A stretch of 64,000 nucleotides of DNA, taken from Bradyrhizobium septentrionale. Lineage in GTDB: Bacteria; Pseudomonadota; Alphaproteobacteria; Rhizobiales; Xanthobacteraceae. Below, piece after piece: positions 27,586-37,091 of this stretch. The stretch spans positions 6,590,501-6,654,500 of the forward strand of contig NZ_CP088285.1 in the NCBI RefSeq assembly GCF_011516645.4. Reading direction: 5' to 3'. Made by a program: the position numbers and the translations under genes. Under the pieces are notes generated by a model that saw nothing but the letters and a program-made list of their open reading frames with translations, did not search any database and was not told the origin of the DNA. Positions within the stretch are counted from its first letter, which is position 1; every line of letters starts with the position of its first letter.

Positions 27586-29253
27586 ATGAGTGGCGGTCGC
27601 GTGTGGGGTAGCGCGGAACGTGGTTGTTTCGCCTTTAGCCTGGTGGCTCTAGGCGCTGCGCTTGCCTTTTTCCCTTCCGCTGATCGCGCGAAGGCGGCAG
27701 AGCGTCGGGGCTCTTCCAGCAGCGGCGTGTTCGTCAGCGAGATGAACGACGTCCAGCGCGTCAAGGTGACCCTCAACAAGTCGCGAACCTTCAGGGTCGA
27801 TACGGCATTTTCGACGATCGTTGCGGGCTCGCCTGATGTCGTCGACGTGAAGTCGCTCAGCGACCACCTCATCTACGTCCAGGGCAAGAAGACCGGCACT
27901 ACCAACGTCATCCTGTTCGACAGCTCGATGAAGCAGATCGGCATTCTCGATGTCGAAGTCACGCTCGACATCGGCAATCTGCAGCAGAACATTCAGGCCG
28001 GCACCGGTACGCGCGGCATTCGCGTGTCTGCCTCCGAAGGCCAGGTGGTGCTGAGCGGAATGGCCGCCGATGCGGTCGCCGCGGAGAAGGCGATGACGAT
28101 CGCCAAGGGCAGCGTTCCCGATGGCGGCATCGTCGTCAATGCCATGAGCGTCGCTGCGCCGCAGCAGGTGATGCTCGAGGTGCGCTTCCTCGAGGTCGCC
28201 CGGACGGCGGGCCGTGACCTCGGCGTGAACCTCTTTGCGGCGAACGCCAACGGCACCAATGTCGCGAATACAGGGCTGGGCGGCATCGCGAGCCCGGGCG
28301 TGGGTCGAGCGCCGATCGGTGGTATCAATACCGCCACCAATCCAGTCCTGGGCGCTGGTGGCAGTCCTGTCGGGTCCGCCCCCACAGGCAGCCTGCCCCT
28401 GCTTGGAACGGCGCAGACGCTCATTGGCGCCGCCGGCGGCGTAGCTCCGGCCCCGTTCGGAAGCCTGCTGACCAGCATCTTGAGGACCAGCAACGGCAGT
28501 TCAGTGGACCTGCTGATTACTGCACTGGAAACGAAGGGACTGGCGCGCCGGCTGGCGGAGCCGAACCTGACCACGCTTTCCGGCGATGCCGCGCGCTTCC
28601 TGGCCGGCGGCGAGTTTCCGGTGCCGATTCCGAGCAACACGACCGCCGGCTTTCCCACGGTGACGATCGAATACAAGAAGTTCGGTGTCGAGCTGGCTTT
28701 CGTGCCCACCGTGCTCTCGCGCGGCGTGATCAACCTCCGGGTCGAGCCCTCGGTCAGCGAGCTTGATTTCGCCAACGCGATCACGATCCAGGGCACGAGC
28801 GTTCCATCGCTGACCCGCCGAGACGCGCGCACCACCGTCGAACTGCGCGACGGCCAGAGTTTTGCGATCGCCGGCCTGCTGCAGACCCGCAACCGGCAGG
28901 ACGTCTCGCAACTGCCCTGGATCGGCTCGGTGCCCGTGATTGGAACCTTGTTCAGCAGCAAATCCTATCAGCAGGAAGAAACCGATCTCGTGATCATCGT
29001 GACGCCGCGCCTGGTCGCGCCGGCGGCACCCGGCCAGCAACTGGCGTCGCCGCTCGACTCCCGCTTGCCGGCCAACGATGTCGATTTCTTCCTCAACGGC
29101 CAGATGGAAGTCCGCAAGCGCTACGACGACTACGTCAATTCCGGCGGCGAGGTGAAGGGACCCTATGGCCACATCATCGCGCCCGATGCGGTCGTACGCG
29201 CTCCGCCCCCGGCCGTTGGTGCAAACCAGCCGGTCGTGAAAACCCTGAACTAG
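27586..29253 (+). CDS. cpaC: Flp pilus secretin CpaC/RcpA
   Basis: The protein has 555 residues from the ATG at 27586, which follows a GGAGGGG ribosome site and begins a signal peptide (SAERGCFAFSLVALGAALAF). The N-terminal pilus-formation domain (VTLNKSRTFRVDTAFSTIVA) leads to a BON-like domain. The secretin domain begins at about residue 200 (QVMLEVRFLEVARTAGRDLG) and includes VPIPSNTTAGFPTVTIEYKK and RDARTTVELRDGQSFAIAGL. The outer-membrane channel for the pilus would be a ring of this protein. A Gly/Pro-rich stretch of about 60 residues sits inside the domain and is common in alphaproteobacterial members. It lies apart from the cpaAB-tad operon. Confidence 0.93.
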   Translation: MSGGRVWGSAERGCFAFSLVALGAALAFFPSADRAKAAERRGSSSSGVFVSEMNDVQRVKVTLNKSRTFRVDTAFSTIVAGSPDVVDVKSLSDHLIYVQGKKTGTTNVILFDSSMKQIGILDVEVTLDIGNLQQNIQAGTGTRGIRVSASEGQVVLSGMAADAVAAEKAMTIAKGSVPDGGIVVNAMSVAAPQQVMLEVRFLEVARTAGRDLGVNLFAANANGTNVANTGLGGIASPGVGRAPIGGINTATNPVLGAGGSPVGSAPTGSLPLLGTAQTLIGAAGGVAPAPFGSLLTSILRTSNGSSVDLLITALETKGLARRLAEPNLTTLSGDAARFLAGGEFPVPIPSNTTAGFPTVTIEYKKFGVELAFVPTVLSRGVINLRVEPSVSELDFANAITIQGTSVPSLTRRDARTTVELRDGQSFAIAGLLQTRNRQDVSQLPWIGSVPVIGTLFSSKSYQQEETDLVIIVTPRLVAPAAPGQQLASPLDSRLPANDVDFFLNGQMEVRKRYDDYVNSGGEVKGPYGHIIAPDAVVRAPPPAVGANQPVVKTLN

Positions 29254-29265
29254 AGGAGGCGAGAG

Positions 29266-29667
29266 ATGACCATCAGATATCTGGCTTTGCTCGCCCCCTT
29301 CCTGCTCGGCGGCTGCTACGGCGTTTACGGGCATGACGAGATGGACCGTTACGTCCAGCGTTCCGACACCATCACGATGAGTGCCGGCAACGCCAAGGAG
29401 GTCAACGCCGTCACCCACACGATCCACCCATGGCCGGCAAATGTCGGCGATCGCAGGATTGCGTACGATGCGCGGCGTACGGGCGGTGCGATAACGCGCT
29501 ATGGCAATCAGCAACGCCCGCTGGATCAGCTTCCCGACATGGGCGAACCGACCAAAGCGATGGGCCAGGCGCCGCCCGTCACCACAATTCAGAACGTCAA
29601 CACAACCGGATTGGGGGCGGGGACCGGAGGATCGGTGGCGGTCGGGGTAGGCGGAGGAGGCAGGTAA
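29266..29667 (+). CDS. Small Tad-locus lipoprotein
   Basis: The product has 133 residues with a lipoprotein signal: MTIRYLALLAPFLLGGC, Cys17 being the lipidation site. The mature part is polar with no membrane segment and ends in a Gly-rich tail (GTGGSVAVGVGGGGR). It follows cpaC by 12 bases with a GAGGCGAG ribosome site. Its position suggests a pilotin- or CpaD/RcpB-like partner of the secretin, but no sequence motif proves this. Confidence 0.75.
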   Translation: MTIRYLALLAPFLLGGCYGVYGHDEMDRYVQRSDTITMSAGNAKEVNAVTHTIHPWPANVGDRRIAYDARRTGGAITRYGNQQRPLDQLPDMGEPTKAMGQAPPVTTIQNVNTTGLGAGTGGSVAVGVGGGGR

Positions 29668-29797
29668 CCAGCTGAAGGTTCAGCCTCTCGGGTAAGTCCG
29701 TCTGCTGGGACAGAGAGTTTGGACGTGAGGCTGTGACGTTGGGTTCTGGCGCAGACTGTGTTCGGTCGCGCGGTCTGTTTTTGTAGGTAGTTTCGCG

Positions 29798-30388
29798 ATG
29801 ATCTTTCGAATGGTGCAAGAGATGCGCTGGAATTGGGGAACGGGGCGAGGATTGCATCGTCTCGCTCCAGCGTTGATCTGTTGCTGTATGGCGACCGGCC
29901 TTGGGGCCTGCGACTACACGACGCGGGAAGCCGCGATCGTTGCGCCGGTGGATCCGCCAGGCGGCGACCCGGTGCAGGAGCCGACCGACGTCAAATATTA
30001 TCCCTCTGACGAGCCGGTGCGGCTGGGGCTGGAGCATTACAACCGCGGCAACTACGGGATAGCCCAGCGCTATTTCAAGGACGCCGTCGAGAAAGCGCCG
30101 AAGGACGTGACGGCTTGGGTCGGGCTCGCGGCGAGCTATGATCGGATCCGCCGCTTCGATCTTGCGGATCAGGCCTATGCCCAGGCGATCCGCCTCGGCG
30201 GTGAGACGGTCCAAATCCTCAACGACCAAGGATACTCTCTCATGCTGCGCGGCAATCTGAGTGGCGCGCGGAAGAAGTTCGAGAAGGCGTATTCGCTCGA
30301 TCCGGGCAACCCCGTCATCGCCAACAACCTCGAGCTCCTCAACGGCAGCCGGAAGTTCATCGAGAGGCCGCCGAACAATCAGCCATAA
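29798..30388 (+). CDS. tadD: Tad pilus lipoprotein TadD (TPR protein)
   Basis: The product has 196 residues, with an N-terminal segment ending in the lipobox GLGAC (Cys at about 38). At least three tetratricopeptide repeats follow (GLEHYNRGNYGIAQRYFKDA; AWVGLAASYDRIRRFDLADQ; LLMLRGNLSGARKKFEKAY-type). TadD lipoproteins are required for secretin assembly. It is 130 bases after the small lipoprotein gene. It appears to be the last Tad gene here. Confidence 0.88.
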   Translation: MIFRMVQEMRWNWGTGRGLHRLAPALICCCMATGLGACDYTTREAAIVAPVDPPGGDPVQEPTDVKYYPSDEPVRLGLEHYNRGNYGIAQRYFKDAVEKAPKDVTAWVGLAASYDRIRRFDLADQAYAQAIRLGGETVQILNDQGYSLMLRGNLSGARKKFEKAYSLDPGNPVIANNLELLNGSRKFIERPPNNQP

Positions 30389-30513
30389 GCTGAGAACCTT
30401 GCCGCAGTAGTCTGATTTTAATGATGTTTTTGTGTTTGGCTGGTCCGGTCCGGGGCCGCGTTAAGACAAGTTAAATGCTTTGGAACTAAGACAAGCCAGA
30501 CGTTTTCATACGT

Positions 30514-31062
30514 ATGGCTTGTTTCATGAACCGCCTTTTCAAGCTGCAATTCCTGGGTCCGTGCGTGCTGTTCGCGGCGACCCTTGGCGCCGAACTGGCG
30601 GTGCAGGCCCTGCAATATGCGCCGAGCTCCGAACTGCTCTGGTTCGTCAATCTCCGGGTCTTCGGCATCTTCCAGCGCAGCCACGCATTGCTCAGCGAGA
30701 TTGTCGGGATCGACGGTTTCCAGCTCTTCGGCGTCGCGCTGCCGCTGTTCCTGCTGGCCTGCCTCGGGCTTGCAGCCAAGGCCAGGCCCGCGTTCACCAT
30801 CGCAACGCACCTGAGCGCAGGCTATGCGGGATTTCTGCTCTTCGCCTGGCAGTCCGGCGTGCCGACCACGGCGCAAGCATCGCTTGGACCGATCGCGGTC
30901 CCGACCGGTGCCGGCCTGTACGTCATGGCGACCATTCTTGGGGCTTGCCTTCTGTCCTTTGCGATCACGCACCTGCTTTATTTCCAGGCCGTGGGACGGG
31001 AAATTGGTGCCTTGGGCAGGTGGCTGCGGCCCCGCCGGACGGCTGCGGCAACCGAAGCCTGA
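30514..31062 (+). CDS. Hypothetical membrane protein
   Basis: The product has 182 residues with four to five hydrophobic segments at about 12-32, 70-88, 100-118 and 135-160, and a basic C-terminus (RWLRPRRTAAATEA). The family is not recognised. Its TGA stop abuts the convergent gene's stop with no spacer, forming TGATCA at 31060-31065. A second ATG at 30526 (MNRLFKLQF) is an equally possible start; neither has a strong ribosome site. The upstream 125 bases contain two copies of TAAGACAAG, of unknown meaning. Confidence 0.65.
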   Translation: MACFMNRLFKLQFLGPCVLFAATLGAELAVQALQYAPSSELLWFVNLRVFGIFQRSHALLSEIVGIDGFQLFGVALPLFLLACLGLAAKARPAFTIATHLSAGYAGFLLFAWQSGVPTTAQASLGPIAVPTGAGLYVMATILGACLLSFAITHLLYFQAVGREIGALGRWLRPRRTAAATEA

Positions 31063-33315
31063 TCAGCGCCTGAACTTCCGGTCGATAACGGCGCCTAGGA
31101 CGTTGGCATAGTCATCGGTCCAGGCCGTGCGTGCGTTGGGATCGAGGCGCTTCCATCCCGGCTGCGCCGGCAAATCGCCGAGATCCTGCACGTCCCGAGC
31201 AAGCACGACCACCTGTGTGCGCGTCCGCATATCGTCGTCGCCGTGGTTCGTTGGAGTTTCATCCTTGCCGAAAGCGACGAGGCCCTCCGCTGCGCCAACC
31301 GCGGCTGTCGGCCCCCACAGCGACATATGCTGGTTCGAGATGTGCACCACGATGACGCCGTGCGCGGTCAGGTGAGACAGATATCCGGCGAACGCCTCGC
31401 GCGTGAGCAGGTGCACTGGAATTGCGTCGGAGGAGAACGCGTCGAGCACGATGAGATCATAGTGCTCCGGTGATGCCGTGAGCGTCAGCCTCGCGTCCCC
31501 GAGCACGATGCGCATGTCCGGGCCGCATTCCGACAGGAAGCGGAACAGAGCCGGGTCGCGTGCGATGCGGGCCACATGCGGATCGAGTTCGAAGAACGTC
31601 CATGCCTCGCCGTCCTGCCGATGACAGGCGAGACTGCCGGTGCCGAGCCCAACGGCCGCAACGCGCGCCAGCCGTCCCTGCGCGGCGCGGGCCGCTGCGA
31701 TGGCGTCGCCGATCGGCCCGCCGAAATAATAATACATCGTCGGTTCGGGACGGCCGCGCACCGGCGTCCCGTCGTTGTTGCGAACGCGTTCGGCACCATG
31801 CGCGGTCGTTCCGTGCATCAGGAGACGGACTCTCCCCGCGGGGTCCTCGACCACGCGATGCACGCCGAAGAAACTGCGGACTTGCTCGATCGGCGAGAGC
31901 AGCGGATCGAGCTTGGCAATCGCGAAGGCGAGCGCCGCCAGGCCGAAGAACAGCGCCGGTTGCCGTCGCAGCAGCAGCATGGCGCCAGCGAGGACGATGA
32001 GCGCGATTTCGGTTGGCACCACGGCGCCGGCCGGCATGCGAACGCGGAGCCACATGATGGCGACGATCGCCGCTGCCAATACGAGACCGGGGCTGCCATG
32101 CCGCAGGAACCGGCCTGGCCCGCCGGCAAACGCACCGGGCATTGCCAGTAGCACTGCAAGGACAAGGATGGGGTATTCGGCGACGCCGTTGAACGTATGC
32201 GGCGCGATTAGCCCGGCGAAGATTCCACCGATCATCCCGCCGAACGAGGTCCACAAATAGAATTCCGTCAGCCGCGCCGGCGCCGGTCGGCGGCGATAAA
32301 GCTCGCCATGGCACGCCAGCGCAAGCACGAAGAAGGCCGCCAGATGCATCATCAGCAGCGCACTCAAATACGGCCGAGCCAGCGCCGACGCAGTGACGAT
32401 CACAGCCACCGTGGCGAACGGTACCAGGCGCAATACCCGCTCATGCGCCACCCAGGCACGGTCGCGGAAGATCGCCACGAAGGTCAGGAGGTAGAGCGAT
32501 AGCGGCAGAACCCACAGGAATGGCGCTGCCGCAAGATCGACCGAGATCGCCGCCGTGACCGCGACCACGAGGCCCGCAGGGATCGCGGCGAGCACGGTCC
32601 ACATCGCGCGTTCGGCGATTTTGGAAGCGGCGGTCGTGTCCGCGGTTGTCTCACGGATCGCAGGCTTGTCCGCGCGGGCGACCATCACCGCCGCCGTCGC
32701 AATCAGCAGGACCAGGAGGAAATAGCCGACCGACCACGCCTGAACCTGCGAGTGCAGCGTGGCCAGCGGCTCGACGATGAAGGGATAAGTCATGAGGGCC
32801 GCGAACGACCCCAGGTTGGACGCGGCATAGAGCAAATAGGGGTTTGCCGCGTGGGGATGACCGCTCGCTGCGAACCAGTTCTGCAGCAGGGGGGCGGTCG
32901 CGGCGAGCGCGACGAACGGCAGGCCGATCGATGCGGCAAACAATGTCAGGAGCCAGAGTTCGAGCCCTCCCTGCGGCGGTGCTTCGAAGCCGTAAGCAAT
33001 GCGGATCGGCAATGTCGTGGCGGCAATCGCCAGCAGGCCAAGATGGACGAGGGCCGAGAGACCCGGCGAGAGCATGCGGCAGAGCAGGTGCGCATAGGCG
33101 TAGCCCAGCAACAGTGCCGACTGGAAGAAGACCATTGCGACCGACCAGATCGCGGCCGCGCCGCCGAGCCGCGGCAGCACCATCTTTGCAAACATCGGCT
33201 GGATCGCGAACAGCAACAACGCCGAGAGGAACAGCGCCACGGGATACACCAGTGGCGCAAAGCGCACGGTCCGCACGGATATCGCTCGAAGATTGACCTG
33301 GTCATCGATGGACAT
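31063..33315 (-). CDS. Fused membrane / spermidine-synthase-like protein
   Basis: From the ATG at 33315 the product has about 750 residues; a TTG at 33426 would add 37. The first 470 residues hold about a dozen membrane segments (LFLSALLLFAIQPMFAKMVL at the start). The last 250 residues are a spermidine-synthase-like Rossmann domain (VAAVGLGTGSLACHRQDGE, then FFELDPHVARIARD and LIVLDAFSSDAIPVHLLT). These fused proteins are widespread in proteobacteria and often annotated as fused MFS/spermidine synthase. The catalytic role is not established, and the Asp of DAFSSD matches the aminopropyltransferase active-site region. It is convergent with the previous gene. Confidence 0.85.
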   Translation of the reverse strand: MSIDDQVNLRAISVRTVRFAPLVYPVALFLSALLLFAIQPMFAKMVLPRLGGAAAIWSVAMVFFQSALLLGYAYAHLLCRMLSPGLSALVHLGLLAIAATTLPIRIAYGFEAPPQGGLELWLLTLFAASIGLPFVALAATAPLLQNWFAASGHPHAANPYLLYAASNLGSFAALMTYPFIVEPLATLHSQVQAWSVGYFLLVLLIATAAVMVARADKPAIRETTADTTAASKIAERAMWTVLAAIPAGLVVAVTAAISVDLAAAPFLWVLPLSLYLLTFVAIFRDRAWVAHERVLRLVPFATVAVIVTASALARPYLSALLMMHLAAFFVLALACHGELYRRRPAPARLTEFYLWTSFGGMIGGIFAGLIAPHTFNGVAEYPILVLAVLLAMPGAFAGGPGRFLRHGSPGLVLAAAIVAIMWLRVRMPAGAVVPTEIALIVLAGAMLLLRRQPALFFGLAALAFAIAKLDPLLSPIEQVRSFFGVHRVVEDPAGRVRLLMHGTTAHGAERVRNNDGTPVRGRPEPTMYYYFGGPIGDAIAAARAAQGRLARVAAVGLGTGSLACHRQDGEAWTFFELDPHVARIARDPALFRFLSECGPDMRIVLGDARLTLTASPEHYDLIVLDAFSSDAIPVHLLTREAFAGYLSHLTAHGVIVVHISNQHMSLWGPTAAVGAAEGLVAFGKDETPTNHGDDDMRTRTQVVVLARDVQDLGDLPAQPGWKRLDPNARTAWTDDYANVLGAVIDRKFRR

Positions 33316-33536
33316 GGAGATTCTGACTTGTGTGCGGCACGCGGTGCCAAATTGACGCGTTGAAATTGCTAGTGACAAAAACCGAAGAAGCTTCGAAATC
33401 GCCGCGATACTCGCTACGGTACCCAATGAAAAACACGTTCAAGGTAGCATAATCACGTGGTTCAGGAAATCTGCTCGTCCTTCATTCGTCGATCGTCGGT
33501 ATCTGGGCCGACCAGCGCTGATTGGCCGGATCCTGC

Positions 33537-34679
33537 TCAAATTGGAACATGACGGAATTGGATGCCACGAAGGGCGTTGCGGGCTGGCATCTCAATCGCA
33601 AAGTAAGTGCCAACGGGCACGGCAGCTGTCGCTGCAGCCAGCATGACATAAACTGCGAGCGGCCAGGCGGCAGGCTCGCCGAACAAGGCGATCGCGCCGA
33701 GGAAAATGACGAAGTGGGTCATGTAGATCGAGTACGAAATCACCCCGAGGAAATGCAGCGGCTTCGAGCCGAGCAACCGCGACGTGATTGAAGTCGGGTC
33801 CGTTGCTGCAAGTACGACGAAGGGATAGACGACTATCAGCGCGTGTGAATTGGCAAGTCCGCAATACGCCAGCACCACAACGAATGCGATTCCGCACCAG
33901 ATCAATGTCGCAAATTTTGTGGAGGCCACATAAAGCCCGTCGCGCTTCTGGAAGCTTGCGAACGCAGCCCACCCGGCTGTGAATCCCAACACCCCACGAG
34001 CCAGGGCTATCGAGTCACTCCATTGGCTCTTTGGAACGTGGAGCTGCGGAGTGACCAGGAGATCATCATAGAAAAACGTGAACAAGAAAAAGGAAGCGGA
34101 TGTCGTGACGACAATGCAGAGCAACCTGGTTGATGTTGACGGTAGCGCCTTCTGGAAGAGCAGAATAGGGAACAACACCAGGTAGCAGAACCATTCGACA
34201 GACAGGGACCACGCCGGAGTGTCCCAATGGACGCCTGAGCCGATCACCGGCCACGCATTCAACATGGCGAGCTGCAATGTGAAATCCGACAACGAGGTGC
34301 CGAAGGGGTAGCTGATCGGATCGACGACAAAGGGCCAGACGTAGAGAACGCCGGCTGCGATCAAGCAGACCAGATACAACGGGTAAATCCGAGCGATGCG
34401 AGCTGTCAGGTAACTCGAAAACCTGAACGTCTCCCGATTGTAGACGTAGGACAGGGTGAAGCCGCTAAGGCAAAAGAACAGATCGACGGCGTTGTGCCAC
34501 ATGAAAGGGGTGCCGGAGTAGGCGGGAATGGTGTTCTGAAAATGTGCAAGAGCGACAGCCATCGCGGCCAACCCGCGAAGTCCCGTTAGCGCCCGCAGCT
34601 CCGGCCGCGGAGAGGGATCTTGCACGGGACTGCTCTGCTCAATCTGATGGATTTTCACGAGCTCTACTGAGCGGTTCAT
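33537..34679 (-). CDS. Membrane acyltransferase, acyltransferase family 3 (paralogue)
   Basis: The product has about 380 residues from the ATG at 34679, preceded by GGGAA; in-frame ATGs at 34691 and upstream are possible but lack a ribosome site. It aligns from end to end with the enzyme at 13041-14171: ALTGLRGLAAMAVALAHFQN, the FMWHNAVDLFFCLSGFTLSY segment, and GVISYSIYMTHFVIF. By eye the two are roughly 60 percent identical. It would transfer an acyl group, usually acetyl, to a glycan. No glycosyltransferase is adjacent. The two paralogues lie on the same strand on either side of the Tad locus. Confidence 0.88.
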   Translation of the reverse strand: MNRSVELVKIHQIEQSSPVQDPSPRPELRALTGLRGLAAMAVALAHFQNTIPAYSGTPFMWHNAVDLFFCLSGFTLSYVYNRETFRFSSYLTARIARIYPLYLVCLIAAGVLYVWPFVVDPISYPFGTSLSDFTLQLAMLNAWPVIGSGVHWDTPAWSLSVEWFCYLVLFPILLFQKALPSTSTRLLCIVVTTSASFFLFTFFYDDLLVTPQLHVPKSQWSDSIALARGVLGFTAGWAAFASFQKRDGLYVASTKFATLIWCGIAFVVVLAYCGLANSHALIVVYPFVVLAATDPTSITSRLLGSKPLHFLGVISYSIYMTHFVIFLGAIALFGEPAAWPLAVYVMLAAATAAVPVGTYFAIEMPARNALRGIQFRHVPI

Positions 34680-34797
34680 TGAAATTCCCATAAAATAAGG
34701 GGGCAGCGTATCCCAACCCAGGCAGGCAGGAAAGTGCGTGTCGATTCGCGGTCTGTTGCTCTCACCGCAATGGCTCAAACAACTCCATTCACCTCAC

Positions 34798-35109
34798 TCA
34801 GCCGAAACTGGTGCCGACCGCTAGCCCGTCGCAGCGGATATCATCCTGCTCGGCGCGATAGGCCTGCATGTCCACCGAAAACGGGCGGGCAACTTCCGGC
34901 GGGATATCAATCGGCGTGAGCCAAAGGTAGGGCGACTGCCTTGAACGTGCGAATCGACCGATGATCTCGCTTGTAGGGGCATGGCCAATCCGTAAGATCA
35001 CGGGGTCGGAAAAAGTAGCGATTTTCCGCTGGCAGACCATCTCACCGACGGACCAAAATGGCGGACGTCTGGAGCGGCTAGGCATGGAAGCCGAAAAAGC
35101 CCGAACCAA
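34798..35109 (-). CDS. Possible small hypothetical protein or gene fragment
   Basis: The frame encodes 103 residues. The second half (PEVARPFSVDMQAYRAEQDD, then IRCDGLAVGTSFG) looks like a real, charged helical protein end and resembles small conserved rhizobial proteins from memory. The first half has little character and no ribosome site is clear. It may be a diverged remnant. No function can be assigned. Confidence 0.35.
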   Translation of the reverse strand: MVRAFSASMPSRSRRPPFWSVGEMVCQRKIATFSDPVILRIGHAPTSEIIGRFARSRQSPYLWLTPIDIPPEVARPFSVDMQAYRAEQDDIRCDGLAVGTSFG

Positions 35110-35110
35110 C

Positions 35111-35120
35111 GGGGGGGGGG
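35111..35120 (+). repeat. Homopolymer of 10 G
   Basis: A run of ten G lies 4-13 bases upstream of the GTG start of the next small gene, occupying the ribosome-site position. Such tracts are slippage-prone. Confidence 0.7.
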
Positions 35121-35124
35121 AACG

Positions 35125-35370
35125 GTGGATAACGACAAACTCGACGAGCGCCTCAGCTATCTGGAAGGACAGGTTGCTCGGTTGCTAACGGCCCTTTGCT
35201 GCGCGCTCAGCGTCATACTCGTGTTCATCTTCTATGACCGACGTCCATTCTTCCTCGATCAAGATTACGGCACCCTGGTCATAAGAATGGCTGGCGTCGT
35301 CGCATCAGCTTTCCTGGTGGGGTGGCCAATCGTGAGGTGGATCGTCGGCAAGAAGTCAGAACCGCGATAG
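35125..35370 (+). CDS. Small two-helix membrane protein
   Basis: The product has 81 residues from a GTG at 35125. A polar, charged N-terminus (DNDKLDERLSYLEGQVARLL) is followed by two membrane segments (TALCCALSVILVFIF and LVIRMAGVVASAFLVGWPIV) and a Lys/Arg end. The family is not recognised. The ribosome site would lie in the poly-G tract immediately upstream. Confidence 0.55.
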   Translation: MDNDKLDERLSYLEGQVARLLTALCCALSVILVFIFYDRRPFFLDQDYGTLVIRMAGVVASAFLVGWPIVRWIVGKKSEPR

Positions 35371-35470
35371 GTTGATGCAGTGGGTGCCGTCCATCGCATC
35401 AAGACGAGCGCCACGTGACTGATCATGTCCTTCAACCGTTCGTTGGCCGCGGGGCGACTGCCGTGTTCTG

Positions 35471-36538
35471 CTAGTTCGCCGTCAGCACTGCATCGACGCG
35501 GCGGCTGTTTCGTGTGCTGATGATGATCGCGCCGTTGCGGGTCGCAAATTTCGCACCGATCAGCCGCGGCACTTTCTCCGTCAGCGATGACGGCAGCGGA
35601 ATCATTCCGCCGGTGATGGGATCGCCGACGTTGACCGGCGGCCCGCCGGCGCCGGCCGAAGGCGCGGCCTTGATGTACTCCCTGACCAACTGAATCTCTT
35701 CCCGCGAGAGGTTGAGCGCGGCCTGTTGGGCGGCGGCGTCAAGCGCCTTCTTCTCTGCCTCCGCCTTGTCTTGCGCCGCTTCCTGTTGGGCGGCGTCGCG
35801 CTTCACGGTTTCGATCTGTTCGAGTCTTGCGAGACGTTCTCGCAGCGGAACCAGCTCCCGGCGCAGCGTGGCAATGTCCGACTTCAGGGTGGAGTTCTGG
35901 CCGAGCGCAATCGCTGCGGCAACGCACGCAACGACCGCGATCAGGCTGAGACATGCGACGGCGAACCCCGTCACGCCAACCCGATCGCCGGCCTTGCGAT
36001 CTGCCATGCCGTCCGAGGAACGCCGCCGCCGCCGGCGAGCGAACTTCGGCATGCTGCTGGCGAGCAATCCGACGAGTCGCGATAGCCGGGCATCGCTTCG
36101 ATTCGTATCGTGAACCGAGCCAAAGGCCGGCTCGAATACGATCGGAACATCGGCGCGTGGTTCGGGTGCGGCATCAATGTCATCGGTCCGGTCGACGACC
36201 GCACCGCTTAGCGCATCGCGCGTGTCGGCAACAACGGTGTCCGGGCGCTCTTGCCGTTCATTGGATTCTTGCTCGATGCGCTGCCGTTCGCCACGTGAAG
36301 CTTCGAGTGAGTGCCATAGCGAGAGGCCGGAGCCGGTGATCTGCAGACCGGCGTCATTGATCGAAGCTAATCCGGCTTCGAAGACGTCAGCGTCGCCCAG
36401 CTCGGACGAGCGCTTCAACTGCGTGGCTCCGTCGCCCGCTGCGATCATGCGCTTGACTTCGCGGCTGACTTCATCAAGCGGGATCCGTTGCTCGGGCCTT
36501 GCGGCCAGCACGCTCAGGATCGCCAGATTGAACTTCAT
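35471..36538 (-). CDS. Hypothetical protein with one membrane helix and coiled coil
   Basis: The product has 355 residues. The N-terminal 75 residues look like a small helical, winged-helix-like domain (LAILSVLAARPEQRIPLDEV). A disordered acidic linker follows, then an Arg-rich stretch (FARRRRRRSSDG) and a membrane helix at about 195-215 (VACLSLIAVVACVAAAIAL). A coiled coil comes next (LRRELVPLRERLARLEQIET, then Ala/Lys/Gln-rich sequence), and a C-terminal domain of 80 residues (LPSSLTEKVPRLIGAKFATR). The topology suggests a cytosolic N-terminus and periplasmic coiled coil. No function is recognised. The reading frame and codon use look genuine. Confidence 0.7.
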   Translation of the reverse strand: MKFNLAILSVLAARPEQRIPLDEVSREVKRMIAAGDGATQLKRSSELGDADVFEAGLASINDAGLQITGSGLSLWHSLEASRGERQRIEQESNERQERPDTVVADTRDALSGAVVDRTDDIDAAPEPRADVPIVFEPAFGSVHDTNRSDARLSRLVGLLASSMPKFARRRRRRSSDGMADRKAGDRVGVTGFAVACLSLIAVVACVAAAIALGQNSTLKSDIATLRRELVPLRERLARLEQIETVKRDAAQQEAAQDKAEAEKKALDAAAQQAALNLSREEIQLVREYIKAAPSAGAGGPPVNVGDPITGGMIPLPSSLTEKVPRLIGAKFATRNGAIIISTRNSRRVDAVLTAN

Positions 36539-36683
36539 GCAGCGCCTCTCGATGCCCCGTCAGCCGGAGAGTCGAGGGAGTGTAACGGCTCTCGCATAGG
36601 CAAACAATCCGCCGCCAGGCGCGCAACAGATGGATAAGTCCGCCTGCAACGGGATGCGTCAGGATCGCGTGGGCTGAAGCGCT

Positions 36684-36950
36684 TCAGAGAAATTCGCGCA
36701 GCCTGGAGAGCTCGAGCACATGCTCCGGCGACAGCACATCGGGGACGAGCGGAGGCTGCGACCTGGTCCGGATCTCATAGAGGTGTCGCGTCTTCTCAGG
36801 CTTGTCCATGAAATCGCGAATGCATTGGTCGAGCGTCCCGTTGACGACCATATAGGGCGTCCGGTCCTCTCGCCTGGAATTGTTCAGAGACGGCCACTTG
36901 TAAAGCGAGGCCGCGGCCTGAAAGTCCACCTGATGAGCGTGATCGTTCAT
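36684..36950 (-). CDS. Small conserved-looking hypothetical protein
   Basis: The product has 88 residues, soluble and mixed-charge, containing YMVVNGTLDQCIRDFMDKPE followed by KTRHLYEIRTRSQPPLV. No family is recognised. The frame has the codon bias of the region. The ATG at 36950 lacks a strong ribosome site. It stands alone between two unrelated genes. Confidence 0.55.
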   Translation of the reverse strand: MNDHAHQVDFQAAASLYKWPSLNNSRREDRTPYMVVNGTLDQCIRDFMDKPEKTRHLYEIRTRSQPPLVPDVLSPEHVLELSRLREFL

Positions 36951-37091
36951 TTGAGGATATCAACCCCAAAGAGCTTGTCCGTCAACCGACGCGCTCCGAC
37001 AGGCACGCCATCCGCGAGCGATCAATAAGGCGCAAAGACGGACTGACATCAGTCATGCCGCAAGCGAGCACAGAGAATACCGGTTCATATT

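Noticed and set aside
31060..31065. TGATCA palindrome as a regulatory site
   Set aside because: It is produced simply by two abutting stop codons of convergent genes.
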